From assembly GCA_021774335.1 (NCBI GenBank), contig JAJFJD010000056.1, forward strand, positions 1-64,000: a stretch of DNA of 64,000 nucleotides, read 5' to 3'. The position numbers were made by a program, and so were the translations under genes. This document shows positions 52,773 to 62,189 of this stretch, piece after piece. The notes under the pieces were generated by a model. The model worked only from the letters and a program-made list of their open reading frames with translations, searched no databases and had not been told where the DNA came from. Numbering within the stretch: the first letter of the stretch is position 1; each line of letters starts with the position of its first letter. The DNA is from Alphaproteobacteria bacterium (lineage in GTDB: Bacteria > Pseudomonadota > Alphaproteobacteria > UBA8366).

Positions 52773-54250
52773 GAGCCGCCTCCCATCAAACTCTGGGCGG
52801 CGTGCTCGGCGATCCCGACACTCACCCGCGTATCCAAGCCGAAATACACGTTCGCAATGGTCAACACCCACATGGGAACCAGCATCAACAACGGCGCTTC
52901 CTTTGCCGCAGCAACGGCGTCCGTCGGGGGACGAAAATACGCAACCTCAATGACACGCCATATATAAATAATTGCCAACAAGGACGACAACAGGATCAGG
53001 ACTGCGGCCCACCACCAATCCCGCTCGAGCGCCGCCAGGATGAGATACCATTTCGAGACGAACCCGGCGGTCGCCGGCACGCCGATGAGGCTCAGTCCCC
53101 CCACGACAAAGGCGCCCATCGTCCACGGCATCGTCTTGCCGATCCCATGCATCGCCTCCAAGCGGACCGACCCCAACCGGAGGAAGACGCACCCCATCGC
53201 CATGAACAACGCGCCCTTCATCAGCGCATGGTTGAACAGATGCAGGATACCGGCGGTCAGTCCAACCGTGGTGGCAATCCCGATCCCAAGGACCATGTAG
53301 CCAATCTGCGCGACGCTGGAATAGGCCAGCATCCGTTTGATATCCGGCTGGAAGATCGCCACTCCCGATCCTACGAACATCGCAAGTATCGCCAACGGTA
53401 GGAGCGCATCCCCCAACCCCAACGTCTGAATCGAAAAGGACGTGCCAAAGATCGTGAAATAGACGCGCAAGAGTAAATAGATCGACACTTTCGTCGCCGT
53501 CGCAGCCAGGAAAGCGGTCACCACCGACGGCGCATAAGCATAGGCATTGGGCAGCCAGATATGCAGCGGGAACAGCGCCGCCTTCATCCCAATTCCAACG
53601 ACCATGAAGGCGAAGGCGACCCGGACGGTCCGGCTATCGGTCACCATCGAAACTCGTTCGGCAAGGTCCGCCATGTTCAGCGTACCGGTCGCCTGGTACA
53701 GCAACCCGACGCCGATCAAGTAAAAGGTCGCCCCGATCGTCCCGAAAATCAGATAGCGATAGGCCGCCGTCAGGGCTTTCCGGTCCCGGCCGAGGCTGAT
53801 CAGTACATAGGAGGAAAGCGAGGAGATTTCGAGGAAGACGAAGACATTGAACGCGTCGCCGGTAATCGTGACGCCCAGCAACCCGGAGAGACACAACAGA
53901 TAGGCCGTATAAAACAGGTATCGGCGCTCGGGATCGATCTCATAGGCGACACTCGGCCGGGCGTAGGTGATCACCACTGCGCCAATCGCGGCGACGATCA
54001 GCAGAACGTAGGCATTGACGCTATCGACCCGGTATTCGATGCCCCAAGGCGGCTCCCAGCCGCCGAGTGCGAAGGATATCGGTCCGCTCTCGATCACCAT
54101 CATCAGCAACAAGACCGACATCGCGAACGAGGCCCAGGATGCGACCAACGCGATGCCGTAGCTGACGTCTTCGCGCCGCAACAGGACGCAAAGTGGCCCG
54201 GCTAGAAGCGGCACGACAATCTGGAGTACAGGCAGGTTCGAAATCGTCAC
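52769..54250 (-). CDS. mrpD: Na+(K+)/H+ antiporter subunit D (MrpD/MnhD)
   Basis: The 493-residue protein is the best match to MrpD. It has GDAFNVFVFLEISSLSSYVLIS (helix-5 glutamate), GMKAALFPLHIWLPNAYAYAPSVVTAFLAATATKVSIYLLLR (TM7 lysine) and QPDIKRMLAYSSVAQIGYMVLGIG. It follows mrpC with a four-base overlap, the order found in canonical mrp operons. Confidence 0.92.
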   Translation of the reverse strand: MTISNLPVLQIVVPLLAGPLCVLLRREDVSYGIALVASWASFAMSVLLLMMVIESGPISFALGGWEPPWGIEYRVDSVNAYVLLIVAAIGAVVITYARPSVAYEIDPERRYLFYTAYLLCLSGLLGVTITGDAFNVFVFLEISSLSSYVLISLGRDRKALTAAYRYLIFGTIGATFYLIGVGLLYQATGTLNMADLAERVSMVTDSRTVRVAFAFMVVGIGMKAALFPLHIWLPNAYAYAPSVVTAFLAATATKVSIYLLLRVYFTIFGTSFSIQTLGLGDALLPLAILAMFVGSGVAIFQPDIKRMLAYSSVAQIGYMVLGIGIATTVGLTAGILHLFNHALMKGALFMAMGCVFLRLGSVRLEAMHGIGKTMPWTMGAFVVGGLSLIGVPATAGFVSKWYLILAALERDWWWAAVLILLSSLLAIIYIWRVIEVAYFRPPTDAVAAAKEAPLLMLVPMWVLTIANVYFGLDTRVSVGIAEHAAQSLMGGGS

Positions 54251-54618
54251 GGTCGCACTTCCCGCTCGGCTTGTTCGTCTTTTTCGTCCAGCTCGTCTTC
54301 CTCGATCGAGCCGTAAGCCTCTTGGATGCGGACGACCAGGGCTAGACCCAACGCCGTCGTCGCGACCCCGACGACGATCGCGGTGAGGATCAAGACATGT
54401 GGCAGCGGGTTCGAGTAGGTGGTGAACCCTTCGGCGAGGATCGGCGCGGTCCCTCCGTCGACCTTGCCCATGGTGATGTAGAGCAGGAAGACCGAGGCCT
54501 GAAATACGTTCAACCCAACAATCTTTTTCACCAAGTTGCCGCGCGCGATGACCACATACAGCCCCGCCATCATTAAAAACACGACGATCCAGTAATTATA
54601 GAGGCCGGGTTCGATCAT
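54247..54618 (-). CDS. mrpC: Antiporter subunit C (MrpC/MnhC, NuoK-like)
   Basis: The 123-residue protein has three membrane helices, with GLYVVIARGNLVKKIVGLNVFQASVFLLYI in the second and LPHVLILTAIVVGVATTALGLALVVRI in the third, the NuoK/MrpC pattern. An acidic C-terminal tail of about 30 residues follows. Its stop overlaps mrpD. Confidence 0.9.
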   Translation of the reverse strand: MIEPGLYNYWIVVFLMMAGLYVVIARGNLVKKIVGLNVFQASVFLLYITMGKVDGGTAPILAEGFTTYSNPLPHVLILTAIVVGVATTALGLALVVRIQEAYGSIEEDELDEKDEQAEREVRP

Positions 54619-54626
54619 CGTCGGCC

Positions 54627-55064
54627 CTACTCCGCGTCCAGTTCATCGTCGCCGCGGCGGCCGGCGAAAAGATTGAACAACGTGACCATGACCGACGCCA
54701 CAGTAATGCCGACGCCGAGTTCGACGACGAAAATTCCGATATGCTGGCCGCCGGCCGGCGTGGACGCCAAAGGCGTGTAATCCAGATAGTTGAAACCCAG
54801 CAGCATCGATGCCACGCCGGTGCCGCCAAAGATCAGGACGCCCAGCGCGATACCGACCCGCAACACGTCGTCCGGCAGAATCTCGCGGGACTTTTCGACG
54901 CCGTAAATCAAGCCATACAGGACAAAGGCCGAGGCGAAGATAACACCCGCCTGGAACCCGCCCCCAGGGCCAAAATCCCCATGGAACTGCACATAAAGAC
55001 CGAACAGAAGGATGAACGGGATAAACAGCTTGCCGACGACGCGGATGACGAAATGATGGCTCAT
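54627..55064 (-). CDS. mrpB: Antiporter subunit B (MrpB/MnhB)
   Basis: The 145-residue protein has four helices and the MrpB signature LFGLYVQFHGDFGPGGGFQAGVIFASAFVLYGLIYG. It is coupled to the DUF4040 gene by ATGA. An acidic tail faces the cytoplasm. Confidence 0.92.
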   Translation of the reverse strand: MSHHFVIRVVGKLFIPFILLFGLYVQFHGDFGPGGGFQAGVIFASAFVLYGLIYGVEKSREILPDDVLRVGIALGVLIFGGTGVASMLLGFNYLDYTPLASTPAGGQHIGIFVVELGVGITVASVMVTLFNLFAGRRGDDELDAE

Positions 55065-55576
55065 TCGCTGCCCTCCGAGCGCCGACGGCGGCGGCGTCTG
55101 CCGCCCAGCAGCAGCATGACCCCCACGCCCGCCGTGAAGATCACGGCCACCTCGCCCAGCGTGTCGTATCCCCGATAGCTTGCCAGCACCGCCGTCACCA
55201 CGTTGGGCACGGTCGTTTTCGTCTGCGCCTCAGCAAGATAGGTCGGCGCGACATGCTGTTGGATCGGCGCGTTCGGGTCGCCGTAATGCGGCATGTCCAA
55301 TGTGCCGTAGACCAGCGCAGCGCCGGTAATCAGGACCACCAGCAGCGGCAGGATCCCGTGTCGGCTCGCGACTTTCTCTTCCGATTTGGTCAGTGACAGG
55401 GCCGCCAGCATCAACACCGTCGAGATTCCCGCCCCGACCGCAGCTTCGGTGAACGCCACGTCGACCGCATCGAGCACAACGAACATCGATGCCGCCATGA
55501 GACTGTAGATCCCGCCCAACATGACCACGGCGAACAGATTATGCAGCCGGACAATCATGAAGATCGTGACGGTCAT
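55061..55576 (-). CDS. Stand-alone DUF4040/MbhD-like subunit (MrpA C-terminal part)
   Basis: The conventional start is the ATG at 55576 (171 residues), but it has no ribosome site. Twelve further in-frame codons up to an ATC at 55612 encode IEALVNILLLGF, which completes the first membrane helix, and AGGAGGA lies six bases before that ATC. Translation may thus begin at ATC. The protein has FAVVMLGGIYSLMAASMFVVLDAVDVAFTEAAVGAGIST, the DUF4040 core that normally forms the C-terminus of MrpA or the MbhD/MbhE subunits, and YDTLGEVAVIFTAGVGVMLLL. It ends with seven consecutive arginines followed by SEGSE. Full-length MrpA is missing from the operon. Confidence 0.88.
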   Translation of the reverse strand: MTVTIFMIVRLHNLFAVVMLGGIYSLMAASMFVVLDAVDVAFTEAAVGAGISTVLMLAALSLTKSEEKVASRHGILPLLVVLITGAALVYGTLDMPHYGDPNAPIQQHVAPTYLAEAQTKTTVPNVVTAVLASYRGYDTLGEVAVIFTAGVGVMLLLGGRRRRRRRSEGSE

Positions 55577-55599
55577 GAACCCGAGCAGCAGAATATTGA

Positions 55600-55929
55600 C
55601 TAGGGCTTCGATGGCGAGTCCTCCTCATCCACCAAAGCGGGCTTGATGCCCTGTGAATACATCGCGTTTGCCAGCGCGTTGGTCGCCGTCGGGCTGGTGA
55701 AGAAGATGAAAACCAGAATCAGCAGCAGTTTGACAGTCACCAGCGAGAACCCGGCGTAGAAGGAGAACCCGACCAACAGGAAAAACGATGCAACGGTGTC
55801 GACAACGCCCGCGCTGTGAATGCGCGTATACACATCCGGCAGCCGCAAGAGCCCCAAGGCGCCGACAATGGCGAAGAAGCATCCGGTCAGGATGAACAGC
55901 CAGCCGAAGATATCGATGGCCAACTCCAT
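55600..55929 (-). CDS. mrpG: Antiporter subunit G (MrpG/MnhG)
   Basis: The 109-residue protein has three helices and the MrpG motif GALGLLRLPDVYTRIHSAG, followed by VKLLLILVFIFFTSPTATNALANAMY. It overlaps mrpF by one base and contains the probable ribosome site of the next gene near its stop. Confidence 0.92.
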   Translation of the reverse strand: MELAIDIFGWLFILTGCFFAIVGALGLLRLPDVYTRIHSAGVVDTVASFFLLVGFSFYAGFSLVTVKLLLILVFIFFTSPTATNALANAMYSQGIKPALVDEEDSPSKP

Positions 55930-56225
55930 TACCGCGGCTCCTCACCCGTGCTCGAAGTACCGCTCGCCTGCCCCATGTCGGCGTAGCGAATGAATTTCAG
56001 CACGGCAATCGTGCCGATGAAGTTGATCAGTGCATAAAGCAACGCGATATCGAGGAATTCGGGACGGCCCGCGAGAAAGCCCAGAACCGCGATCAGAAGC
56101 ACGGTTTTCGTCCCGACGCTATTCACTGCAAGTACCCGGTCATACACGGTCGGGCCAAGGAAGGCGCGCACCAAGGCAAGCGCCATGGCAACGACGACGG
56201 CGACAGTCGCAACGGCAAAGATCAC
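55929..56225 (-). CDS. mrpF: Antiporter subunit F (MrpF/MnhF)
   Basis: The 98-residue protein has three helices and RAFLGPTVYDRVLAVNSVGTKTVLLIAVLGFLAGRPEFLDIALLYALINFIGTIAVLKFI, the MrpF signature. Its start overlaps the mrpE stop as ATGA. Confidence 0.92.
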   Translation of the reverse strand: MIFAVATVAVVVAMALALVRAFLGPTVYDRVLAVNSVGTKTVLLIAVLGFLAGRPEFLDIALLYALINFIGTIAVLKFIRYADMGQASGTSSTGEEPR

Positions 56226-56779
56226 GCCGGCCCCTCCATCTTCGTCACGCGCCGATCCATATCGCCGGTCGCGAGGCCATCGACCCCTTCCTGCGTCAAG
56301 GCATGCACCAAGAGCTGATCGTCAAACACGCGAATGGTGAACGTACCCGGCGTCAGGGTGATCGAATTGGCATAGATGACCTGGCCCAGCTCAGATTTTT
56401 GCGTCGACGTAAGTTGAACCATGCGGGGGCTGATCGGCAGTTTTGGCGACAGAATCACCTTGGTCACGTCGATCGCGGCGATCCAGATTTCCTTGAACAG
56501 CCATAGCCAATACGGCACCACGCTCCATGTCAGATGCACCGGAAGCGCCTCCCGGTCCAACACGTCCATGCGGACGGCGATAAAGACGATCACGAGACAG
56601 GACAAGACGCCTAGTATCAGTATGAAGGCTTGGTAGTGGCCCGAGAGCAGCAACCATGTGACGAAGAGAATGACCAAAAGCGACAGCGCGCGACCGACAT
56701 GATCGACCCGTCTCGGCGCTTGCCGTTTGTCTTGCTCCCCTTGCGCCGCCGCATTGGGTTGCGAGGAAGTCTCAGCCAT
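56222..56779 (-). CDS. mrpE: Antiporter subunit E (MrpE/MnhE)
   Basis: This first gene of the operon encodes 185 residues with two or three helices near residues 30-70 and the MrpE segment WSVVPYWLWLFKEIWIAAIDVTKVILSP, then YANSITLTPGTFTIRVFDDQLLVHALTQEGVDGL. The N-terminal 30 residues are polar. The promoter should be in 56780-56940. Confidence 0.92.
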   Translation of the reverse strand: MAETSSQPNAAAQGEQDKRQAPRRVDHVGRALSLLVILFVTWLLLSGHYQAFILILGVLSCLVIVFIAVRMDVLDREALPVHLTWSVVPYWLWLFKEIWIAAIDVTKVILSPKLPISPRMVQLTSTQKSELGQVIYANSITLTPGTFTIRVFDDQLLVHALTQEGVDGLATGDMDRRVTKMEGPA

Positions 56780-56941
56780 CCTCTTTCCCTGCCCCTATCT
56801 TTGTACCCCGCCACCGATCCGACACGGCTGCAGTTTTGCCGCAGTATGCCGAACAGATACCGAGCCGCCAAGTCTCATCCCGACACTTTATGATGACCGA
56901 ATTGGATGGGTAGGCGGCCTCCCCGTCCGGGCCGAAACCAA

Positions 56942-57463
56942 CTACTGCGGACGCCGGCGGACCGAGCGGGTCGGAATCCATTTCTCGACCGTGCGTCCGT
57001 CGGCCGTCCGAACCGTCGTTTCGGCTTTTTCCTTTTCCTTGATCTTGAATGTCTCTTGCATCGTGGCGAACGGAATCTCTTCGCCTTCACCAGCCAAGAC
57101 CGCGGTCTTATAGGCGGGCTGTTCCAGAATCATCGCGTTTAGACGGTCGACCCCATGACCGCTGAAGCGGCGCCAAATCCGCTCCAGGAAATCATCGACC
57201 TCCGGCGGCGGAGCGACGAAGACGATCGACGGCCGGCCTTCCTCGAAAAGGCGAAAGACATTCGGCTCGATGGGTCCAAGATCATGGACCACGAACGTCG
57301 CCGGCATCAGCTTCCGGCCATAATGCTCTTGCGCGTAGTATCCCTGCGCCAAGTAAAGCAAGCGCTGCAGCTTGTGCGGCTGCAGGTACGAGTCCTCGGC
57401 GCTGGCCCGATTGAGAAACCAAAAAGCGATGTCGATCGTTGATTCGACGGCACTCGATGCCAT
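56942..57463 (-). CDS. Solitary Panacea (DUF4065) domain protein
   Basis: The ATG at 57463 (MASSAVEST) has a G-run upstream; the frame is open to 57481. The 173-residue protein has the Panacea/SocA core: STIDIAFWFLNRA, LQPHKLQRLLYLAQGYYAQEHYGRKLMPATFVVHDLGPIEPNVFRLF. Panacea proteins neutralise many toxins or act as proteolytic adaptors like SocA. No toxin gene is adjacent, so it may be a core adaptor rather than half of a toxin-antitoxin pair. The charged C-terminus (KEKEKAETT) is unusual. Confidence 0.85.
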   Translation of the reverse strand: MASSAVESTIDIAFWFLNRASAEDSYLQPHKLQRLLYLAQGYYAQEHYGRKLMPATFVVHDLGPIEPNVFRLFEEGRPSIVFVAPPPEVDDFLERIWRRFSGHGVDRLNAMILEQPAYKTAVLAGEGEEIPFATMQETFKIKEKEKAETTVRTADGRTVEKWIPTRSVRRRPQ

Positions 57464-57648
57464 ATTACCCCCCACGTCCAACCCGACATACTATACAGCA
57501 ACACATAAGACGCGACACCGGCCTGTGTCGTCGAGCCGCGTGTTCGGAACAGCGGTACATCGCTAATTGCCAGTCAGTGGACGTCGAATTATGGTCGGTG
57601 CCGTTCGGGCGTCGCCCACTCCAAGCAAGCAACAAGGAAGTCACGACA

Positions 57649-58284
57649 ATGGAAATGACCGGGGAGTACCGAATTCCGGCATCTATCGACGCGGTGTGGC
57701 AAGCGTTGAACGACCCGGACGTCCTGAAACAATGCATTCCGGGCTGCGATGAAATTGAAAAATCCTCGGATACGGAGTTCTCGGCCAAGGTGACGGCCAA
57801 GGTCGGACCGGTGAAGGCCAAATTCAGCGGCGCCGTAACGCTGTCGGACATCGATCCACCGAACGGCTACACGATTTCCGGCGAAGGCACCGGCGGTGCC
57901 GCCGGCTTCGCGAAGGGTGGCGCGAAAGTCGCTTTGGCGGAAGACGGTAACGAGACGATCCTCACCTATGACGTCAACGCCACTGTCGGCGGAAAACTCG
58001 CCCAAATCGGCAGCCGCCTGATCGACTCGACCTCCAAGAAGATGGCCAACGAATTTTTCGGCAAATTCGCCGAAATCGTGGGCGAACAGTCGGCAAATGA
58101 CGCGCCTGCACCCGCCGAAGAGCCCGTTGTAGAAGCAGCCGCAAACGCCATCCCCGCCGCGCCGAATGCCCCGGCCCCAGCCGACAGACCCGACATGGGC
58201 GACAAGAAAGGTCTGCCGCCGATGGTATGGGTCGGTGGGGTCATCGTCCTCGTATTGATCGCCCTATGGGCGTTTCAGCAATAG
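57649..58284 (+). CDS. coxG: CoxG-like SRPBCC protein with C-terminal membrane anchor
   Basis: The ATG at 57649 follows AAGGAAG by eight bases. The 211-residue protein has the CoxG SRPBCC domain: GEYRIPASIDAVWQALNDPDVLKQCIPGCDEIEK, TAKVGPVKAKFSGAVTLSDIDPPNGY and LTYDVNATVGGKLAQIGSRLIDSTSKKMANEFF. An alanine/proline linker follows, then a single anchor (VWVGGVIVLVLIALWAFQ). CoxG recruits CO dehydrogenase to the membrane in Afipia. It leads the cluster here. Confidence 0.92.
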   Translation: MEMTGEYRIPASIDAVWQALNDPDVLKQCIPGCDEIEKSSDTEFSAKVTAKVGPVKAKFSGAVTLSDIDPPNGYTISGEGTGGAAGFAKGGAKVALAEDGNETILTYDVNATVGGKLAQIGSRLIDSTSKKMANEFFGKFAEIVGEQSANDAPAPAEEPVVEAAANAIPAAPNAPAPADRPDMGDKKGLPPMVWVGGVIVLVLIALWAFQQ

Positions 58285-58352
58285 CTCGGGTCCGCTACGC
58301 CTTGACCAAAAGGCTGACGGACTCCACACTCTCACGTAACGCTAAGGAACAA

Positions 58353-58397
58353 CGCCCGCCGCAACCGGCGGGCGAGGATGGCGGGCAAGACGCCCGC
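58353..58397. repeat. Two adjacent GC-rich hairpins between coxG and coxS
   Basis: CGCCCGCCG-CAAC-CGGCGGGCG at 58353-58374 is a perfect nine-base-pair hairpin. GCGGGC-AAGAC-GCCCGC at 58381-58397 follows. They resemble short palindromic intergenic repeats and may act as an mRNA-processing or stabilising site. Confidence 0.55.
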
Positions 58398-58425
58398 ACC
58401 CTCGGAGGCTAGGGAGTTACCAAAT

Positions 58426-58899
58426 ATGTCTTACACCGTTTCAATGACGGTGAACGGCAAGGCTGTCAGCGGCGATGTGGAAGGCCGCACCTTGCTTGTT
58501 CAGTTTCTCCGCGAGGAATTGCGGCTTACCGGTACGCATGTCGGATGCGATACTAGCCAGTGCGGCGCGTGCTGCGTCCATGTGAACGGCACGTCGGTCA
58601 AAAGCTGCACAATGCTTGCCGTGCAGGCGGACGGTGCCGAGGTCACGACGATCGAAGGTCTCGCAAACGGCGATGAGCTTCATCCGATGCAGGCAGCCTT
58701 TCGTGAAAATCACGGTCTGCAATGCGGCTTCTGCACCCCGGGCATGGTCATGAGCGCGATCGATCTGGTTCAGGAAAACTCTGACCCCTCGGAAAAAGAG
58801 ATTCGCGAATGGCTGGAAGGCAACCTTTGCCGATGCACCGGCTACCACAACATCGTGAAATCGATCGAAGCTGGCGCAAAAGCGATGCGCGGCGGCTGA
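58426..58899 (+). CDS. coxS: Molybdenum hydroxylase 2Fe-2S subunit (CoxS-like)
   Basis: The ATG at 58426 follows AGGGAG. The 157-residue protein has the two iron-sulfur motifs of the xanthine oxidase family: [16 protein letters not shown] for the plant-type cluster and [11 protein letters not shown] with [10 protein letters not shown] for the second cluster. It passes electrons from the molybdenum site to FAD. It is the small subunit of the following complex. Confidence 0.95.
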   Translation: MSYTVSMTVNGKAVSGDVEGRTLLVQFLREELRLTGTHVGCDTSQCGACCVHVNGTSVKSCTMLAVQADGAEVTTIEGLANGDELHPMQAAFRENHGLQCGFCTPGMVMSAIDLVQENSDPSEKEIREWLEGNLCRCTGYHNIVKSIEAGAKAMRGG

Positions 58900-58927
58900 T
58901 AACAGCCGCCGGCGGGAGGGAGCACCT

Positions 58928-61288
58928 ATGACCGCCACTGGTATTGGCGCCTCGGTAAAGCGGGTCGAGGATTTCCGCTTTCTGACGGGGCAAGGCAACT
59001 ACACGGACGACATCAATCGTCCGAACCAAACCTACGCCTGGATACTGCGCAGCCCACACGCCCACGCGAAGATCACATCACTGGATGTGAGCGCGGCGGA
59101 AAACGCGCCCGGTGTGGTCGCCATCTTTACCGGCAAGGACATGGAAGCCGACGGCGTCGGCAGCCTACCCTGCGGCTGGCAGGTCAATAACAAGGACGAC
59201 TCGCCGATGGCCGAGCCGGCGCATCCGCCGCTGGTGATCGATCGCGTGCGCCATGTCGGCGACCAGGTCGCGGCTGTCATCGCCGAAACCAAGGACCAAG
59301 CGCGACAGGCGGCCGAAATGATAGCGGTCGAGTATGAAGTCCTTCCCGTGGTGACCAATATGGCCACCGCGATCCAGGGCGGGCCGCAGGTCCATGACGA
59401 TGCCCCCAACAATCTTTGCTATGACTGGCATATCGGCGACAAAGACGCGACCGCCGCCGCCTTCGCCAAAGCCGCACATGTCGCCTCCATCGATATCGTC
59501 AACAACCGTTTGATCCCGAACGCCATGGAGCCGCGCGCCGCGATCGGTGACTACGACACGGCGACCGGCGATCACACGCTTTTCACGACGAGCCAGAACC
59601 CGCACGTCATCCGGCTGCTGATGGGCGCGTTTGTCCTGAATATCCCGGAGCACAAGCTGCGCGTGGTCGCGCCGGACGTCGGTGGCGGGTTTGGATCGAA
59701 GATCTATCACTACGCCGAAGAAGCGATCGTCACCTGGGCCGCAAAGAAGATCCGCCGGCCGATCAAATGGACCGCCGAACGCTCAGAATCCTTTATCACA
59801 GATTGCCACGGCCGTGATCACGTCACCAAGGCCGAGTTGGCCTTGGACAAGGACGGCAAATTCCTCGCCCTCCGCGTCGACACGCTGGCCAACATGGGCG
59901 CGTATCTGTCCACCTTCGCGCCCTGCGTCCCGACCTATCTGTACGCCACGCTGCTGGCGGGCGTTTACACGACGCCACAGGTCTATTGTGAGGTAAAAGC
60001 GGTCTTTACCAATACCGTGCCGGTCGATGCCTACCGCGGCGCGGGCCGTCCGGAGGCATCCTTCCTGTTGGAGCGGATCGTTGACCGCGCTGCCCGCGAA
60101 ACCGGGCTGAGCCAAGTCGAAATCCGGCAGCGCAATTTCATTCCGAACGACGCCTTCCCTTACCAGACACCGGTCGCGCTGGAATATGACAGCGGCGACT
60201 ACGGCAGCACGCTCGACCAAGCCCTCACGGCCGCCGAAGTTGACGGTTTCGAAGCGCGCAAGGCGGATGCGGCTAAGCAGGGCAAGCGGCGCGGCATCGG
60301 CTATTCGACCTATATCGAAGCCTGCGGCATCGCACCGTCCGCGGTCGTCGGATCGCTCGGCGCGCGCGCCGGCCTGTTCGAATCGGCGGAAGTACGCGTC
60401 CATCCGACCGGCTCGGTCACCGTCTTCACCGGCTCGCATAGCCATGGTCAAGGCCACGAAACGACGTTTTCTCAGCTCATCTCCGACACGCTGGGCATTC
60501 CGATGGAGAATGTCGAGATCGTTCACGGCGATACCGGCAAGGTTGCCTTCGGCATGGGCACATACGGCTCACGCTCCCTTGCCGTCGGCGGCGAAGCGAT
60601 CATGCGGGCGACCAACCGCATCATCGACAAGGCGACCAAGATCGCGGCCCACATCATGGAGGCGCCGGAAGCCGATATCGAGTTCAAGGACGGGAAGTTC
60701 ACCGTCTCGGGCACGGACAAGGAAATGGCCTTCGCCGAAATCTCGCTGGCCGCCTATGTCCCGCACAACTTCCCGCATGAGACGCTGGAACCCGGATTGG
60801 ACGAGACGGCCTTTTACGATCCGGCCAACTTCACCTACCCGGGTGGCTGTCATATTTGCGAAGTCGAGATCGACCCAGAAACCGGCGTGGTTGATGTGAT
60901 CAACTTCTCGGCGGTCGACGACGTCGGGCGGGTGATCAACCCGATGATCGTCGAGGGTCAGGTTCACGGTGGCGTTGCCCAGGGGATTGGACAGGCGTTG
61001 CTGGAAGGATGCCGGTACGACGAGAACGGCCAGCTCATCACCGGGTCTTACATGGATTACACGATGCCGCGGGCGGGCGACCTGCCCTCCTTCAAGGTCG
61101 GCACGCATGCCACGCTGTGCACGCATAACTCACTCGGCGTTAAGGGCTGCGGCGAGGTTGGCGCAATAGGGTCGCCACCGGCCGTTATCAACGCCATCGT
61201 AGACGCATTGTGGGATCTCGGCGTGAAAGACATGTCAATGCCCGCGACGCCGGAAAAGGTCTGGCAAGCCATTCAGAACGCTCAATAG
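58928..61288 (+). CDS. Molybdenum hydroxylase large subunit, form II CoxL-like
   Basis: The 786-residue protein has the N-terminal [23 protein letters not shown], the molybdopterin segments [10 protein letters not shown] and [16 protein letters not shown], and the catalytic glutamate in [12 protein letters not shown]. The active-site motif is AYRGAGR, the mark of form II enzymes; form I CO dehydrogenases carry AYxCSFR. So CO oxidation is possible only as a side activity, and the true substrate is unknown. Gene order is G-S-L-M. No cox maturation genes are in the window. Confidence 0.93.
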   Translation: MTATGIGASVKRVEDFRFLTGQGNYTDDINRPNQTYAWILRSPHAHAKITSLDVSAAENAPGVVAIFTGKDMEADGVGSLPCGWQVNNKDDSPMAEPAHPPLVIDRVRHVGDQVAAVIAETKDQARQAAEMIAVEYEVLPVVTNMATAIQGGPQVHDDAPNNLCYDWHIGDKDATAAAFAKAAHVASIDIVNNRLIPNAMEPRAAIGDYDTATGDHTLFTTSQNPHVIRLLMGAFVLNIPEHKLRVVAPDVGGGFGSKIYHYAEEAIVTWAAKKIRRPIKWTAERSESFITDCHGRDHVTKAELALDKDGKFLALRVDTLANMGAYLSTFAPCVPTYLYATLLAGVYTTPQVYCEVKAVFTNTVPVDAYRGAGRPEASFLLERIVDRAARETGLSQVEIRQRNFIPNDAFPYQTPVALEYDSGDYGSTLDQALTAAEVDGFEARKADAAKQGKRRGIGYSTYIEACGIAPSAVVGSLGARAGLFESAEVRVHPTGSVTVFTGSHSHGQGHETTFSQLISDTLGIPMENVEIVHGDTGKVAFGMGTYGSRSLAVGGEAIMRATNRIIDKATKIAAHIMEAPEADIEFKDGKFTVSGTDKEMAFAEISLAAYVPHNFPHETLEPGLDETAFYDPANFTYPGGCHICEVEIDPETGVVDVINFSAVDDVGRVINPMIVEGQVHGGVAQGIGQALLEGCRYDENGQLITGSYMDYTMPRAGDLPSFKVGTHATLCTHNSLGVKGCGEVGAIGSPPAVINAIVDALWDLGVKDMSMPATPEKVWQAIQNAQ

Positions 61289-61318
61289 ACGTTCGTCGAG
61301 GATTGGGAGAACACGAGA

Positions 61319-62116
61319 ATGTACGATTTCACTTATCATCGCGCCGAATCGGTCGCGGACGCCGCGGAAAAAATCAAGTCTGCGGAAGACGGCAAGCTGG
61401 TCGCCGGCGGGATGACTTTGATCCCGACGCTCAAGCAGCGACTTGCAAGTCCCTCCGATCTTATCGACCTTTCGGGCGCGGGCGATCTGGTCGGCATTTC
61501 GGTGGATGGCAATACCGTCACCATCGGCGCCATGACTACCCATGGGGCGGTCGCGGCATCGGACGACGTCAAGAAGGCCATTCCCGCCCTAGCTGCGCTG
61601 GCGGACAACATCGGCGATGCCCAGGTCCGGCATCGCGGCACGATCGGCGGCTCGGTCGCCAATAACGATCCCGCGGCCGACTATCCGGCGGGCTGCATCG
61701 CACTCGGCGCGACGATCGTCACCAATACGCGGGAAATCGCCGCCGACGATTTCTTCGTCGGTCTGTTCGAGACACCGTTGGAAGAAGACGAAGTCATCAC
61801 CGCCGTGCGCTTTCCCGTGGCGAAACGGGCCGCCTACATGAAATTCCCGAACCCGGCATCGCGCTACGCGCTGGTCGGCGTTTTCGTCGCCGATACGGAT
61901 AGCGGCGTGCGGGTCGCGGTCACCGGCGCCGGACAGGACGGCGTCTTCCGCGTCGCCGACATGGAATCGGCGCTTTCCAGCAACTTCACCGCGGACGCAA
62001 TCGACGGTATTTCCGTCGCGGACGATGACTTGAACACCGATATTCATGCGAGCGCGGAGTATCGCGCCCATCTCATCACGGTCATGGCAAAAAGGGCCGT
62101 CGCCGCAGCCGGATGA
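61319..62116 (+). CDS. coxM: Molybdenum hydroxylase FAD subunit (CoxM-like)
   Basis: The 265-residue protein has the two FAD motifs AGGMTLIPT and TIGGSVANNDPAADYPA near residues 32 and 110, and the C-terminal CODH FAD domain with AHLITVMAKRAV. It receives electrons from CoxS. GGGAG precedes its ATG. A terminator follows. Confidence 0.94.
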   Translation: MYDFTYHRAESVADAAEKIKSAEDGKLVAGGMTLIPTLKQRLASPSDLIDLSGAGDLVGISVDGNTVTIGAMTTHGAVAASDDVKKAIPALAALADNIGDAQVRHRGTIGGSVANNDPAADYPAGCIALGATIVTNTREIAADDFFVGLFETPLEEDEVITAVRFPVAKRAAYMKFPNPASRYALVGVFVADTDSGVRVAVTGAGQDGVFRVADMESALSSNFTADAIDGISVADDDLNTDIHASAEYRAHLITVMAKRAVAAAG

Positions 62117-62138
62117 ACCGGAATTTGACCGGGTTGGC

Positions 62139-62176
62139 AGGGGGCCGGGGCCGTTATAGGCTCCGGCCCCCTTACT
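62139..62176 (+). terminator. Terminator of the cox-type operon
   Basis: AGGGGGCCGG pairs with CCGGCCCCCT across a 14-base inner region; only TTACTT follows. It lies 23 bases after the coxM stop and just before the next ATG at 62190. Confidence 0.65.
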
Positions 62177-62189
62177 TGATGAAACAGAG

